This document shows, piece after piece, positions 44,625 to 57,134 of a stretch of DNA of 64,000 bases. The translations under genes were made by a program, and so were the position numbers. Under the pieces are notes generated by a model. That model had not been told where the DNA came from and ran no database searches. It was given only the letters and a program-made list of their open reading frames with translations. The stretch comes from Leptobrachium leishanense (lineage: Eukaryota > Chordata > Amphibia > Anura > Megophryidae): positions 156,789,322 through 156,853,321 of the forward strand of contig CM019065.1 of assembly GCA_009667805.1 (NCBI GenBank), in the 5' to 3' direction. The stretch's first letter is position 1. Every line of letters starts with the position of its first letter.

Positions 44625-44901
44625 GTATAGAGGCTAGCAAAAACATGAGAAAATACTAAAAAGCGTGTGTAAAGAAAAAAGAAAGGTGCAAGTGTAAACA
44701 TTGAAACCCATGATCCACCTAAAGAAAGTAAAGAGAATGAAAAGAATAAATGGCGAGAGAGAAAAAAATTATATAAAAAGACACAACCACAGAAATAATA
44801 ATATAAATATAAAGACATGAGTCAGGGGTTAGAGACATATCAAAAATCTGCATACCACTAAAATGAATACAATAAAGGCATTAGTCACATATTATCTAAT
44901 C

Positions 44902-45083
44902 CAGTGTTTCTCAAACCTGTCCTCAGGACCCCCAACCAGGCCAGATTTTGCAGATAAACTTGGGGAAACGCAGACTGAATCCTGCAATCACTGAGCAGCA
45001 AATCATATCAGTTGTGCTGTGCTTCAGATATCTGTCAAACGTGGTGTGTCGGTGGGTCCTGAGGACAGGTTTGAGAAACATCG
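44902..45083. mobile_element. hAT MITE family A, copy 6
   Basis: Left end CAGTGTTTCTCAAACCTG, right end CAGGTTTGAGAAACATCG (the last bases mutated). Interior as in the other copies. No clear target duplication remains. Confidence 0.82.
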
Positions 45084-45214
45084 GTAAAAAGCAATGTAAT
45101 AATAGCTTCTCATTCAGGTATATATAAATATGAACGGTTGTCTAATAAATACGTTTTTTAATTTTAAAAATATTTTATATAATTAAATATAATTAAAATA
45201 AACCATATAATTGT

Positions 45215-45465
45215 TTTTCAGTTTTATTACTATGAAGCTCTTTTATACGCTCATACACACCGCACATTACTGTGAGTTTTACTGCTGTGGAGCTCTGTGA
45301 TATGCTCATACACACTACACATTACTGTGAGTTTTATTGCTGTGGAGCTCTGTGATACGGTCGCTCACACACACTACACATTACTGTGAGTTTTATTGCT
45401 GTGGAGCTCTGTGATACGCTCACACACACTACACTTTACTGTGAGTTTTATTGCTGTGGAGCACT
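45215..45465. repeat. Tandem repeat of about 60 bp, four copies
   Basis: Unit: TGTGATACGCTCATACACAC, TACACATTACTGTGAGTTTT, then ATTGCTGTGGAGCTC. Copies are highly similar. Confidence 0.9.
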
Positions 45466-46540
45466 TCAAACTACAGTGTATAAAAGTGTATCAGTAATGT
45501 ACAGTATCTTGTAAACATGAAAAGTGATCGGCTACTTCCCACGTGTGCCACAGGGACCTTCTGTGCTGAGGTGCTGATCTCTGTTGCATCAGAGCGGTGG
45601 CCTTCTGTAAGTCTACAGGGGCAAAACCTAGATGCTAAAAAATCTAGGAAACCGGGTTTACAGAAATTCTAGAAACTGATCTATACAGAAAATCTAGAAA
45701 CAGATTATATGAAAACTTTCGCTGCTGATGAAGTGTGGGAACGTCCTGGCGATTGCACCTTGTGTACAGGTTATGTGGTCTCTGCAGTGAGAAGGGGAGA
45801 CCAAGTCCCGAGACGGGCTGACTTCAAGTAAGACCGTCCCATTTGACCGATACCGGCGCCCTGCCGTCATCGCACCAGCGCACGATGAAGTCAGTTTAAG
45901 GCAAACCCCCCCTGTCAGAGTCTGAAGGGAAGGGAGGTCCTTTGCACCCCTCTCTCTCCCCATCAGTAAGGTGCACAGAAGAAAGAGAGAACCTCTCTTA
46001 TCCCGTTAGGTAAAAGTACCACGATCCTGCGTGAATCTACACCGAATTGCGGACTTCTCTCAGAGGTGGCTGACATCTCCCCATCAGCCACTGACGTCAT
46101 CGTGCACGGGCACGATGCTATCAGTAAGGTAATTAACCCCTAGCTACCCAGGGATTTCCCTGTGAAAATCCCAGTGGTGGAGAATAGATAGGGGTGTCCA
46201 TTTGACCAGAGCATGGTCTTTCCAATGATACCAAAATGACCAGGTTAAGGGTAATAATTAAATAATAAATAAAAATTTCTCTTTTTAAAATTTATAATGC
46301 AGCACTATGGTTCTCTTGTCAATTCTAATTTAAAGACAGACAAAACACAGGAGCTTCCTCCACACTGCCAACACTAAAAATTAATTAGATTTATACAAAG
46401 CCGTAGGTTTACAGAAATCAAAAACACAGATACTGACATTACAAACACACAATGCATCACAAACACATATCCCAACATTATACACATACACAAACCATCA
46501 CACCAAATCATTAGAAATTACTTTCTCGAGATTACTCAAG
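45466..46540. other. No recognisable gene
   Basis: Contains a few copies of an AAATCTAGAAAC motif at 45640-45710 and a phrase near 46200-46260 (TGGTCTTTCCAATGATACCAAAATGACCA) shared with 6210 and 52640. Nothing else recognised. Confidence 0.4.
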
Positions 46541-46875
46541 TAGGGGTATATGCTTATTTTTGGTGGTGTTCGGCAGCTGGTTGGCTTTTTTTGGCAGCTG
46601 ATCAGAGGCGTTCGCCAGTCTGTGGTGGTCGGCGATCAGAGGTGTATCATCGGCTGCTTTCGACAGATCATTGGATGCGCTCGACAGTTTACTGGCTGTG
46701 TTCGATGGTTTATTTGAGGTGTTCGGTGGGTTTATCGGCGCGTTCAACAGATCTATTCGTCATATTTCCGGGACCCTGCAGTGATTGATGAATTCATCGC
46801 AGGGTCGACGAATTGAACTTGCTGAAGGGTGCTGCACAAGAGTGAAATATTGGTGCTCTCTGAATAACAACCTCT
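46541..46875. repeat. Probable MITE remnant
   Basis: The right end GTGCTCTCTGAATAAC and the phrase CGCAGGGTC-ACGAATTGA resemble the element at 39693-40519. The matching left end was not found. Confidence 0.35.
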
Positions 46876-46881
46876 AGTTTA

Positions 46882-48504
<1,623 letters not shown>

Positions 48505-48506
48505 TA

Positions 48507-48880
48507 GATAACTTATTCTCTGGAACCAGGGCCAGACTGGCCTCCTGGGATACTTTATTTATGCAAATACTGACGTACCAGGCTGTTTGATTAGGCAAAT
48601 TAGGTGGCCGCCAAAGGCCTTGCCTTTGTAATTTGTCTAATCAAATGACAATAGATCATCATAATGAAGATCATTCCGGTGGTAGCTGTGTTTGTTTTTT
48701 AGGCTGCAGGACTCAGAGGAGGCAATGCGGCCTACCTAGGCTTGGCGGGCAGAGAAGCTGGCTGGCTGGCTTCCTCCGATGATATCACATATGACACACT
48801 GGATGTCTACCGCCCATGCCCTGTCCTGGAGGATCACAAGTGGAGTCGCCGCCGCACCCTGTAGCCAGCAATAACTGCTA
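48507..48880. other. No recognisable gene
   Basis: Begins near a CCAGGGCCAGACTGGCC phrase that resembles a DNA-transposon end, but no partner end was found. Confidence 0.4.
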
Positions 48881-49530
48881 CTGAGGTCTTATGTCTGGGT
48901 ATACATGTATCTGTGGTCTGTGTCTGGGTATACATGTATCTGAGGTGTGTATCTGGTTATACATGTATCTGAGGTCTGTGTCTGGGTATACATATATCTA
49001 AGGTCTGATGTCTGGGTATACATGTATCTGGGGTCTGTGTCTGGGTATATGTATCTCTAAAGTCTGATGCCTTGGTATACATGTATCTGGGGTCTGATGT
49101 CTGGGAATACATGTATCTAAGGTCTGATGTCTAGGTATACATGTATCTGAGGTCTGATGTCTGGGAATACATGTATCTGAGTTCTGTGTCTGGGTATACA
49201 TGTATCAGAGGTCCGTGTCTGGGTATACATGTATCTGTGGTCTGTGTCTGGGTATACATATATCTAAGGTTTGATGTCTTGGTATACATGTATCTGGGGT
49301 CTGTGTCTGTGTATACATGTATCTGAGGTATGATGTGTGGGCATCATTCATCTGGGCTCTGTGTCTGGGTATACATGTATCAGAGGTCCATGTCTGTGGA
49401 TACATGTATCTGAGGTCTGTGTAAGGGTATACATGTGTCTTGGTATGGGTATACATGTATCTGAGGTCTGTGTCTGGGTATACATGATCTGAGGCCTATG
49501 TCTGGGTATACATGTATCTGGGGTCTGTGT
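48881..49530. repeat. Minisatellite, 29-31-bp units, left part
   Basis: About 21 copies of GGTCTGTGTCTGGGTATACATGTATCTGA with variants (GATGTCTGGG, AAGGTCTG). It resumes at 51106 after the solo LTR. Confidence 0.92.
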
Positions 49531-49535
49531 CTGGG

Positions 49536-51105
49536 TGCCACATTTCCCCCTCGATATAAGAATGTATGATCCGTGTATGCAGCACAACTATCCTACACTT
49601 CCGATCCTTCAAATAGTCGGTACGTCTATCTAAATACCAGAAAGCCAAACCCAGACAAGTACATGAACAGAAAACAGACACCAGGGGATATGTTAAAGCA
49701 GGTTGTCAGGAATGCCAGGTGTCGTATTGCAGAGCGAGTTGTCAAGAATGCCAGGGGTCATATGCCAGAGTGGGCATTCAGAACAGAAGCCAAGGAGTTA
49801 ACAGCCAGTAGAGATGATAGACAAGCTAAGTCAGTACACAAAATATCAATCAGAATATACGCAAGTACTGAGGAGTGTAAGGAGCTGGTTCCGAGGCGAT
49901 AGGTTTGAGCCCAATGTGCAATGATATTGCTGAGAATGAGGTATATGAACAAAAGGGTTTTATTAGGAGTAAAACCTAAGGCAATAAACAAATAGGAAAG
50001 GAGAATACTGTGTAAATAATAACCAGCAATAAGAGTAACTAAAAGGCAAGCTAAGAGAATGAAATACAACAAAGGCAATACTAAGCTATACTAAACTACA
50101 CTACATACATATACACATATATGAAAAAGGAGCCTATAAATAATAGGAATCAGAGCAGGGTTTTCTGAAAGTAGAAGGTTCTTGGAGCAGAGAGTCCTTG
50201 GAAGGCTGAAGGGCTTTAGCAATAGAAGGCCTTGAGAGTAGGGGATCCTTGTAACGTAAAAGGGTACTTGGAAGCAGGAAATCTTTGGAAGATAGAGGGT
50301 CCTTGAGAAGTAGGGAGTCTGAGGGGTAGAAGATTATAGGATCAGAGGATCTCTGGATCAGAGGGTCTCAGGATCAGAAGACCTTAGGTAAGCAGACGGT
50401 CCCAGGAATAGGTGGTCTCAGGTAAGCAGAAGATCTCAGGAGCAGGTGGTCTCAGGTAAGCAGAAGATCTCAGGAACAGATGGTCTCAGGAGCAGGTGGT
50501 CTCAGGATGAGAGGGTCTCAGGAGCAGGTGGTCTCAGGTAAGCAGAAGGTCTCAGGAGCAGGTGGTCTCAGAAGCAGAGGGTCACAGGAGCAGCGGGTCA
50601 CAGGAGAAGATGATTTTAGGCAAGCAGAGGGTCTTGATGCAAAAACTGTAGATATAGAGGAATCAGGATACAACTGGTTATAAGGGATTAAAGGCAGCTT
50701 CCTACTAGTGAGGGTTCACTAGAGCAATGCAGAAGCATTGTGCCTTGGGAGTGGCTCCTTTTTATAGAGGAGGCATCAGGATGTATTAGCCAGCACCTGG
50801 TTGCTGTATCAGCCTTGGTTAGTAGGAGGATTACCAGTCCCATTACAGGGAACCAGCTTGCTTTGAGGTTTCCTGCGGCGCTGGCGTCTAATCTCCTGAC
50901 AAGGAGTGAGAACTACGTCAGGGCAAGGAACATATGTTAGGATTCTGATTTTAAACCCGGCGGGTGCCGTGTCATCACGCCCCGCCCTGCCGGCAACTTT
51001 ACTACTTGATTGCGTCCATCTGATACTTCAGTCGGTGTCCAGCCAGTGAACAGCATGGAAGGCACTGCCAGCCACTGAGCTACCAGGATGGCATTGGACG
51101 TGGCA
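49536..51105 (+). mobile_element. Probable solo LTR inside the minisatellite
   Basis: Begins TGCCACATTTCCCCC and ends GACGTGGCA, giving TG...CA ends with a short inverted repeat. The flanks are CTGGG on both sides (49531-49535 and 51106-51110). The minisatellite unit itself contains CTGGG, so the duplication is suggestive rather than proof. The interior has no coding frame, a tandem G/A-rich stretch (50340-50640) and a TTTTTATAGAGG TATA-like site near 50759. Confidence 0.6.
50340..50640 (+). repeat. Degenerate tandem repeat in the solo LTR
   Basis: Repeated units such as GGTCTCAGGAGCAGGTGGTC and TCAGGTAAGCAGAAGATC, spacing about 30-40 bp. Confidence 0.8.
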
Positions 51106-51182
51106 CTGGGTATACATGTATCTGGGATTCGTGTCTGGGTACACATGTATCTGGGAACTGATGTCTGGGTATACATGTCTGT
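51106..51182. repeat. Minisatellite, right part
   Basis: About three more units (CTGGGTATACATGTATCTGGG) of the array at 48881-49530, displaced by the solo LTR. Confidence 0.85.
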
Positions 51183-51478
51183 TTTAGCAGTTACATATTC
51201 ATATGCCCAAGTCTGAGTGTCTTGTTTGTTAACATAGGAAGAACGATTACACCTTGACTTTAAAGTTGTGCATTTGTTTAATAAGGAATCGCAATTCATT
51301 ATGAATTTCATTAGTTCGTATTTTGGAAGCACTTCTGAAATAACTAATTGATTTAATCCGAAATTGAAATGAAAACGAAACGGTATGTAACGTATTTGAT
51401 TCATTATGCTGTGTCACTAGAGAACCATTGATTAAATGATTCCTGAGAAGGATTTGATAAATTTGGATTTTATTTACA

Positions 51479-52098
51479 GTAGTGATCCGAAATTCGAATC
51501 GATATCAACTATCAAATCGATGTTAACTTGCAATACATACAAATACTAACTAAAGCAAACAGCATTATGAAGCGAATCAGAATCATTAAACTGCTACATA
51601 AAGCACCTTGTCCCTGTAAATTGTCCTGTGGTGCTGAATCTATTGTTAGCACAACAGGTCAACGAACAGCTCAACATTTAACCCTAGTTTACCTTTTAAC
51701 AGCAGGATTTGATACATTGGAATTTTATTTAGTGATCTGAAATTCGAATCAATATGAACTATCAAATCGATGTTAACTTACGATACATACAAATACTAAC
51801 GAAAGCAAATGGCATTATGAAACAAATCAGAATCGTTAGACTGGTACACAAAGCACCCTGTCACTGTAAATTGGCCTGTGGTGCTGAATCTATTGTCAAT
51901 GGACAGTGCAACATTTAACCCTAGATTGCCTTTTAACAGCAGATTGATTTATTGTTTTTTTATTTAGTGATCCAAAATTCGAATCGATATCAACTATTGA
52001 ATCAATCTTAACTTACAATACATAGTACATACATAATACAAGTACTAAAGCAAACGACATTATGAAACAAATCAGATTTGGTGAGTGTTACATAAAGC
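51479..52098. repeat. Tandem repeat of about 230-250 bp
   Basis: Two full and one partial unit: GTGATCCGAAATTCGAATCG, ATATCAACTATCAAATCGATG, GCATTATGAA-CGAATCAGAATC, AAAGCACC-TGTC-CTGTAAATTG, CCTGTGGTGCTGAATCTATTG, then AACATTTAACCCTAG. The array continues after two large insertions at 57097-57134 and 60764-60870. Confidence 0.85.
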
Positions 52099-53366
52099 AC
52101 CCTGTCCAGGGCCAGATTTATAATTAGGCAGAATAGGCCTACAGTAATGCCAATAGTGCCTACAGGAGCCTGCCACAAGGGGGAGCCTTGCTCTGTGTGT
52201 AAAAACAAACATATATATATAATTTTTTTACAATTTGCAATAATTTCTACCACTGTATTTCTGGAGCCCAAGGAACTAGAAGGACATATGAGGTATCATT
52301 GGAAAGGCCTACTTATAGCCAAATACCAAATATAACCAGATTAGAGTTATATAAAATTTTAATATCTATTAAAATAATTAATTTCTCTTTGTTTTTCCTA
52401 ACACAGTACTATTATTCAGTTTACAATTATAAAGTGCACAGTGATGCTGCGCTATCTCACCTTCTCATTTTCCACACTACCAGCAAGTGTTTATCTGGTG
52501 ATGCAATGCATTGTTTCATTCACAACCTACACCTTGGCACTGCAGTGAGTAGACACAGGGGGACTTTGCAACCCTGCATCTCTGAATTGTACAATGCACA
52601 AGGTTAAGTGTGGTGTCTTTGGAAAGGTCAGAGTCTGGTCTTTACAATGATACAAACATGACCATGCAATGCGTAAAATAAAGCATTGAATAAAGTAAAT
52701 GCAAAATATTTTTTTTCTGTTGTACAGCAGAGTCAATATATGCCTTTACAGATAAAACAAACAATGCAGCGGCATTCACTGCCCGCCTCCTTTAACCATT
52801 CTACCCCACTGACTCCCTCACGCTCTGCCCCCTCTTCTACTCTCAGGGTAATTCAAAGAGATTCGAAAAGTCACCGCACGTTCGGTGACTTTTCGTTCTC
52901 TTAAATTCGGTGCAAATCGGCTTTCCCATTTCGGCCACCCTGCGGTGTATTCAGCAAGCACCACAGGGCTGTCGAAGTGTAGGGAAAAGCTGCCGAACAC
53001 CCGCCGAAAACCCAGAGAAAACCCGGCGAATGCACGCTGAAAACCCTAGAAAACAGCTGGATTAATCCGAAGATGCCGGAAAAAGCCGAGCAGGAGCCGA
53101 TCACATGCAGCGAAGCCTCCGGAAAAAGCCGACACTGCAGAAGAAGGCAGTGAATAAATTAGCAAAACAGTTTGCATTAATGATTGAAAAGTGAAACGCT
53201 GTTTGCAAAGAAACTACTGAGCGAAAATGTCTGAAATTTACATATGAGGTCCAGGGAATGATAATAAAAAGGGCTGTTACAGAAAAAATAAGTAAAGTTA
53301 AAAAAAATCGGACTTTTTAAGAAAGAAAAAAAAATCCAGAAAAATGCTTAAAATATCCTAAAAAAA

Positions 53367-54332
53367 GGAGGTCCACGCTCAGGTGGTTGAAGTTCAAGCT
53401 AAAACTGCAGATGTGGCGACGGAACAGACCCTTTTGTCTGGCCAGGTGGCCGCGCTCCGCTCACAGGTTGAGATCCTATCCCGTTCTGTTGAAACGCTTG
53501 AAGCTCGACATCGACGTCGTAATATCAGGGTCAGGGGCATACCGACTACGATATCAACGGAGGAATTATGGCCATATGTGACTCGCTTGGCTATCCAGGT
53601 TGCTGGACTGCCTTCTGATACCCTTGATGTCGCCGGTTCGGTGTACAGGGTCCGGAGACCTGCGGTGTCTGCGAAGGGAGCATCTGGGGATGTTGTGGTG
53701 GCATTTCGGGAGGTTGCCCTGAAGGTTAAGATCATGACTGCCCCCGGCGCACGAGATTCGGTGCAGTTCGAGGGTTCTACTCTCGCTCTTTATCACGACC
53801 TACCATTCTTGACCTTACTGGCCCGCAGAAGGTTCCAGGACGTTACTGCTATCCTTCGACGGAAAGGGATCCGCTATAGATGGGGTCTCGCCGGCTCCCT
53901 TGTTGTGACACACGCTAATATTCCTCATACGATATCCAACCCCGACACGGCTTTGATCACCCTGGAAAAAGCAGGTATCCCGATGGACATCACGCAGGTT
54001 CAGCCGGGCTGATCGCGATTTTATCCCCCCCACCTTTTTTCTTATTTTTCTATATTCTTGCTAACGAGTTCTCTGGATATTCTGGACTACTTGTTTCTAC
54101 TAACGGGACTGAGCCCTGAGTTCTCTGTAGCAGTCTTGCGGACATTTTTATTTTTGCCTTCTGGTTTAGCGTTAAGTCCCAGAAACCTATTTTGACCTGT
54201 TATTAGTTACTCTTCTGTTATCTCGCATGTTAACTCGTTCTAGACTATGCAAGCCCTGCGTGGCTTTTTCTTTACCAGTTTGATTTCGTGAATGTTTTTT
54301 CTTTGTAATTTACAAATATTTAATAAAAAAAA
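53367..54332 (+). mobile_element. ORF1-only L1 insertion (HAL1-like)
   Basis: It is flanked by AAATATCCTAAAAAA on both sides (about 53351-53366 and 54333-54347), a target duplication that restores the MITE interior. The insert starts inside ORF1, runs through the ORF1 stop at 54010-54012, about 310 bp of non-coding sequence, an AATAAA-type signal and a poly(A) tail at 54321-54335. No ORF2 sequence is present. Confidence 0.8.
53368..54012 (+). pseudogene. L1-type ORF1 protein, 5'-truncated
   Basis: An open frame of about 214 codons with no ATG at its start because the insertion is truncated. It begins within a coiled coil (LLSGQVAALRSQVEILSRSVETLE), then the hallmark ARHRRRNIRVRGIP that opens the ORF1 RNA-recognition domain, then a basic carboxy-terminal part (LARRRFQDVTAILRRKGIRYRWG). 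This is the RNA-binding chaperone of Tx1/L1 LINEs. It has no internal stops, so truncation is the only visible damage. Confidence 0.85.
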
Positions 54333-55929
54333 AAATATCCTAAAAAATCTATAAATAAAGAGACTCTTTACTGCAGAATTTTATAATGAATGGTTTATTA
54401 GATATTGAATTAAAACTGGAATATTTTTAACATTGAAGCCTATGGGATTCTCCTGAATAAACCTGTTGAATTAAACCACCAAATGGCAGGGCATTTCGGG
54501 AACCTTTCACTGCTGGTTTGTGTTCTCTGAATAGCCGATGCAGTGCCTTTTCATGGGGATTTCACTGCCCTCGAACAGGCACCGAACAGGCACCATATGT
54601 GCAGGTAATTTGCCAGGATTTGGCGAATTGCCTGCTCTCTGGATAGCCGAATGACCAGGAAAGGTAACCGAATGCTGATTTTCAGCGTTCGGTTACCTTT
54701 CTCAAGCAATTCGGATCTCTTTGAATTACCATGTATGTCTTCCTTTTCTCCGGTCTACTATGTCTTCCTTTGTCTCTGCAGTTCTTATCTCCTCCTGCCC
54801 AACCACCTGTCCACTTGACCCCTTCCCCTCACCTTTTTCAATCTGTCCTACCAGTAATTGACCCTGCATTGACTCATATTTTTAACCTCGACCTCTCCTC
54901 TGGAGTCTTCCCCTCTGCATTCAAACATGCTCTGATCACTCTCATTCCAAAGAAGCCATCTCTTGACCCCACCTCCCTCTCAAACTACCGTCCCATCTCT
55001 CTGCTCCACTTTGCCTCCAAAATCTTATAACGCCTGATCTATAACCAGCTCACCGGTTTTCTCGCTGCTAACTCTATACTCGATCTGCACCAGTCCGGCT
55101 TTTGCTCCCAACAATCTACTGAGACTGCTCTGACCAAGGTGACTAATGATTTAGCTGCCACTAAAACCAAAGGTCAATTCTTCCTCCTTATTCTTCTTGA
55201 CCTTTCCGCTGCATTTGACACTGTTGACCAGTGACCACCCTCTCCTGCTCCTCACGCTGCGTCAACTTGGCCTCAGTGACACCGTTCTCTCCTGGTTCTC
55301 TTCCTATATCTCTCTTCACTCCTTCATTGTATCGTTTGCTGGTGCCTCTTCACTACCAGTTCCTGTTTTATTTGGGGTACCTCAAGGGTCTTTTCTGGGT
55401 CCTCTACTCTTCTCGATCTATACCACCACTCTTGGCCGCCTCATCTCTTCCTATGGACCCCAATATCACCTCTATGCTGATGACACCCAAATCTAACCTT
55501 CTTTACCCAATCTCTCTCCTCCTATCAGTTGTCTCCGACTTGATGACTTCCGGTTTCCGAAAAGCTCGACCTCTCTAAAACTGAACTTCTCCTCTTCCCT
55601 CCCTCTAAAACCTCCATTCCTGCACCCATTTAACTTCAAGTGAATGGTGCCACCATTACTTCTACCTCTCAGGCTTGTTGGGTACTCTTGGACTCTGAGC
55701 TATCCTTTACTTTTCACATTCAGTCGCTAACCAAATATCTCTACTTCTACCTAAAAAACATTGCATGCGTCCATCCCTGTCTTAATCAGGACCCATAGTG
55801 AGGAAAAGTGGGGTTTGTGAGGGTCCTGAGAACGAACAACAGCACTAGTGGCCTGCTCTACGGTGGGTGCCCGCTCAGGTCTCACAAGGTTTTAGTTTGC
55901 TTGTACCATTACAGGGACGAATGCTCCAT

Positions 55930-55937
55930 ATGCAAAT
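55930..55937. promoter_or_regulatory. Octamer motif ATGCAAAT
   Basis: Same position in the unit as the octamer at 19320-19327. A candidate distal element of an snRNA-type promoter; function not demonstrated. Confidence 0.45.
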
Positions 55938-56006
55938 CAGCCTGCTCTCACTGAGAAAGGGTGGCCAGTACTGATTGCCAAGGACATCATCCCTGCACGA
56001 GAGGTG

Positions 56007-56063
56007 CAGCAACCCCTGACGATCATTTCGGCCTTATTAGGCCTCGTCAGAAGGGTATAGCTG
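56007..56063 (-). ncRNA. Type I hammerhead ribozyme, copy 2
   Basis: Minus strand, in order: helix I 5' arm CAGC-TAT-ACCCTT, core box CTGACGA (56050-56044), stem II GGCCT-AATA-AGGCC, core GAAA (56029-56026), helix III (A-U, U-G, G-C around a 2-nt loop), cleavage triplet GTC (56020-56018), helix I 3' arm AGGGGT-T-GCTG. Helix I has 6 pairs, an internal loop, then 4 pairs. Cleavage is predicted between 56018 and 56017. Every invariant hammerhead nucleotide is present. The very short helix III is typical of retroelement-borne type I hammerheads, which often work as dimers. Confidence 0.88.
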
Positions 56064-57134
56064 ACACCCCTCTAGGCATATCAAGCAAGGGGTCCACGTC
56101 TAGATAACCCTGTAAACCTATAGTGAGGAAAAGTGGGGTTTGTAAGGGTCCTGAGAACGAGCAACAGCACTAGTGGCGTCCTCTACGGTGGGTGTCCGCT
56201 CAGGTCCCACAAGGTTTAGCTTGCTTAATCAGGACTCTGCTAAAATGCTCATCCAAGCTCTTATTATCTCCCGCCTTGACTACTGTAACCTCCTTCTCTC
56301 TGGCCTTAAGAGGTCCCAGATTCTGCCTCTGCAGTCTGTAATGAACAATAATGCCAGGCTCCTACACCTCACCTGCACCTCTCACACCTCACCCCTTTGT
56401 CAATCTCTACACTGGCTTCCTGTTTCCTTTAGTATCCAATTCATTATATTGGTGCTGACGTACAAAGCTCTCCATAACCACACGCCTACCTACATCTCCT
56501 CCCTTATCAGCAGGTACATCACGGGCCCACCCACTTCGCTCGGCCAATGATCTGATGCTACGAGTTCCTCGTACCCACACCCCCAACTCTTGCCTTCAGG
56601 ACTTCTCTCGCGCTGCCCCCTTTCTATGGAACTCCCTCCCCCTCAACATTAGACTCTCCCCATCTCTCCAGTCCTTCAAGAAGTCTCTGAAAATGCATTA
56701 CTTTAGAGAAGCCTATCGGCTCACTCCATGATCCCCATTGTTAATTTCTTGCTCCATCTTCCCACACACCTAATTTGTCACCCCTCTCCTCTTAGATTGT
56801 AAGCTCTTGAGCAGGGTCCTCCCTCCTTCTGTTCTGTGTGTGTAACGTGTATGTATATTTGTTATTCTGTTTCTCCTATTGTACAGCTTTACGGAACCTG
56901 TTGGCGCTTTATAAATACTTGTAACTCTAACTCAACTAAGGCAACAGATTCTGCCTCGTCTTTTGATCTGAGCACAAACAAAAACAGTTTTTCAGTTTTT
57001 TAAAACGTATTATTTACATGTGTTTTTGCCTCAAAATTTAATTAGTCATTTTGGTATGTTTCTATTTTTTGTTTTGAGGGTGCAAATCCGGCCTTGACCT
57101 TGTCCCTGTAAAATGACCTGTGGTGCTGAATCTA

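Larger units (their letters stand above)
52844..54733 (-). mobile_element. MITE family B, copy 3, interrupted by an L1
   Basis: The ends CAGGGTAATTCAAAGAGATTCG and GGATCTCTTTGAATTACCATG are inverted repeats, and the order of internal blocks is the reverse of copy 1. The L1 piece at 53367-54332 splits it. Without that piece the length is about 910 bp, the same as copy 1. Confidence 0.82.
55793..56223 (-). mobile_element. Retrozyme-like hammerhead element, copy 2
   Basis: A 431-bp insertion in the L2, with identical 12-bp flanks CTTAATCAGGAC (55781-55792 and 56224-56235). A 325-bp unit starts at 55796 (TAGTGAGGAAAAGTGGGG) and begins again at 56121 with the same wording for 103 bp, giving 1.3 tandem units. 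It has no open reading frame. The minus strand holds a full hammerhead ribozyme (56007-56063), and an ATGCAAAT octamer is at 55930-55937. The long target duplication and partial tandem copy fit retrozyme or Penelope-type retrotransposition rather than a DNA transposon. Confidence 0.82.
54734..56940 (+). pseudogene. L2-like LINE reverse transcriptase, decayed
   Basis: Fragments in several frames: LDPTSLSNYRPISLL and [14 protein letters not shown] (54960-55230), [13 protein letters not shown] (about 55370-55410) and YADDTQI (about 55470-55495), then ALIISRLDYCNLLLSGLKRSQILPLQ and LHWLPVSFSIQFIILVLTYKALHN (56250-56480). This is L2-type domain order. Stops and shifts (for example the TAA at 55029) make it non-functional. 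The 3' end GTACAGCTTTACGGAACCTG then TTGGCGCTTTATAAATAC is at 56880-56925. The hammerhead element at 55793-56223 interrupts it. Confidence 0.85.
52107..57096. mobile_element. hAT-like element, heavily nested
   Basis: The left end CAGGGCCAGATTTA and right end CAAATCCGGCCTTG are inverted repeats (11 of 14). The flanks ACCCTGTC (52099-52106) and ACCTTGTC (57097-57104) match 7 of 8, and joining them restores the host tandem repeat unit (AAAGCACC-TGTC then CCTGTAAA). It contains the MITE at 52844, the L2-like LINE and, within those, an L1 piece and a hammerhead element. No transposase seen. Confidence 0.55.

Noticed and set aside
48881..49530. Possible CRISPR-like regular repeats
   Set aside because: Units are contiguous with no unique spacers, and the context is a vertebrate genome. 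It is a minisatellite.
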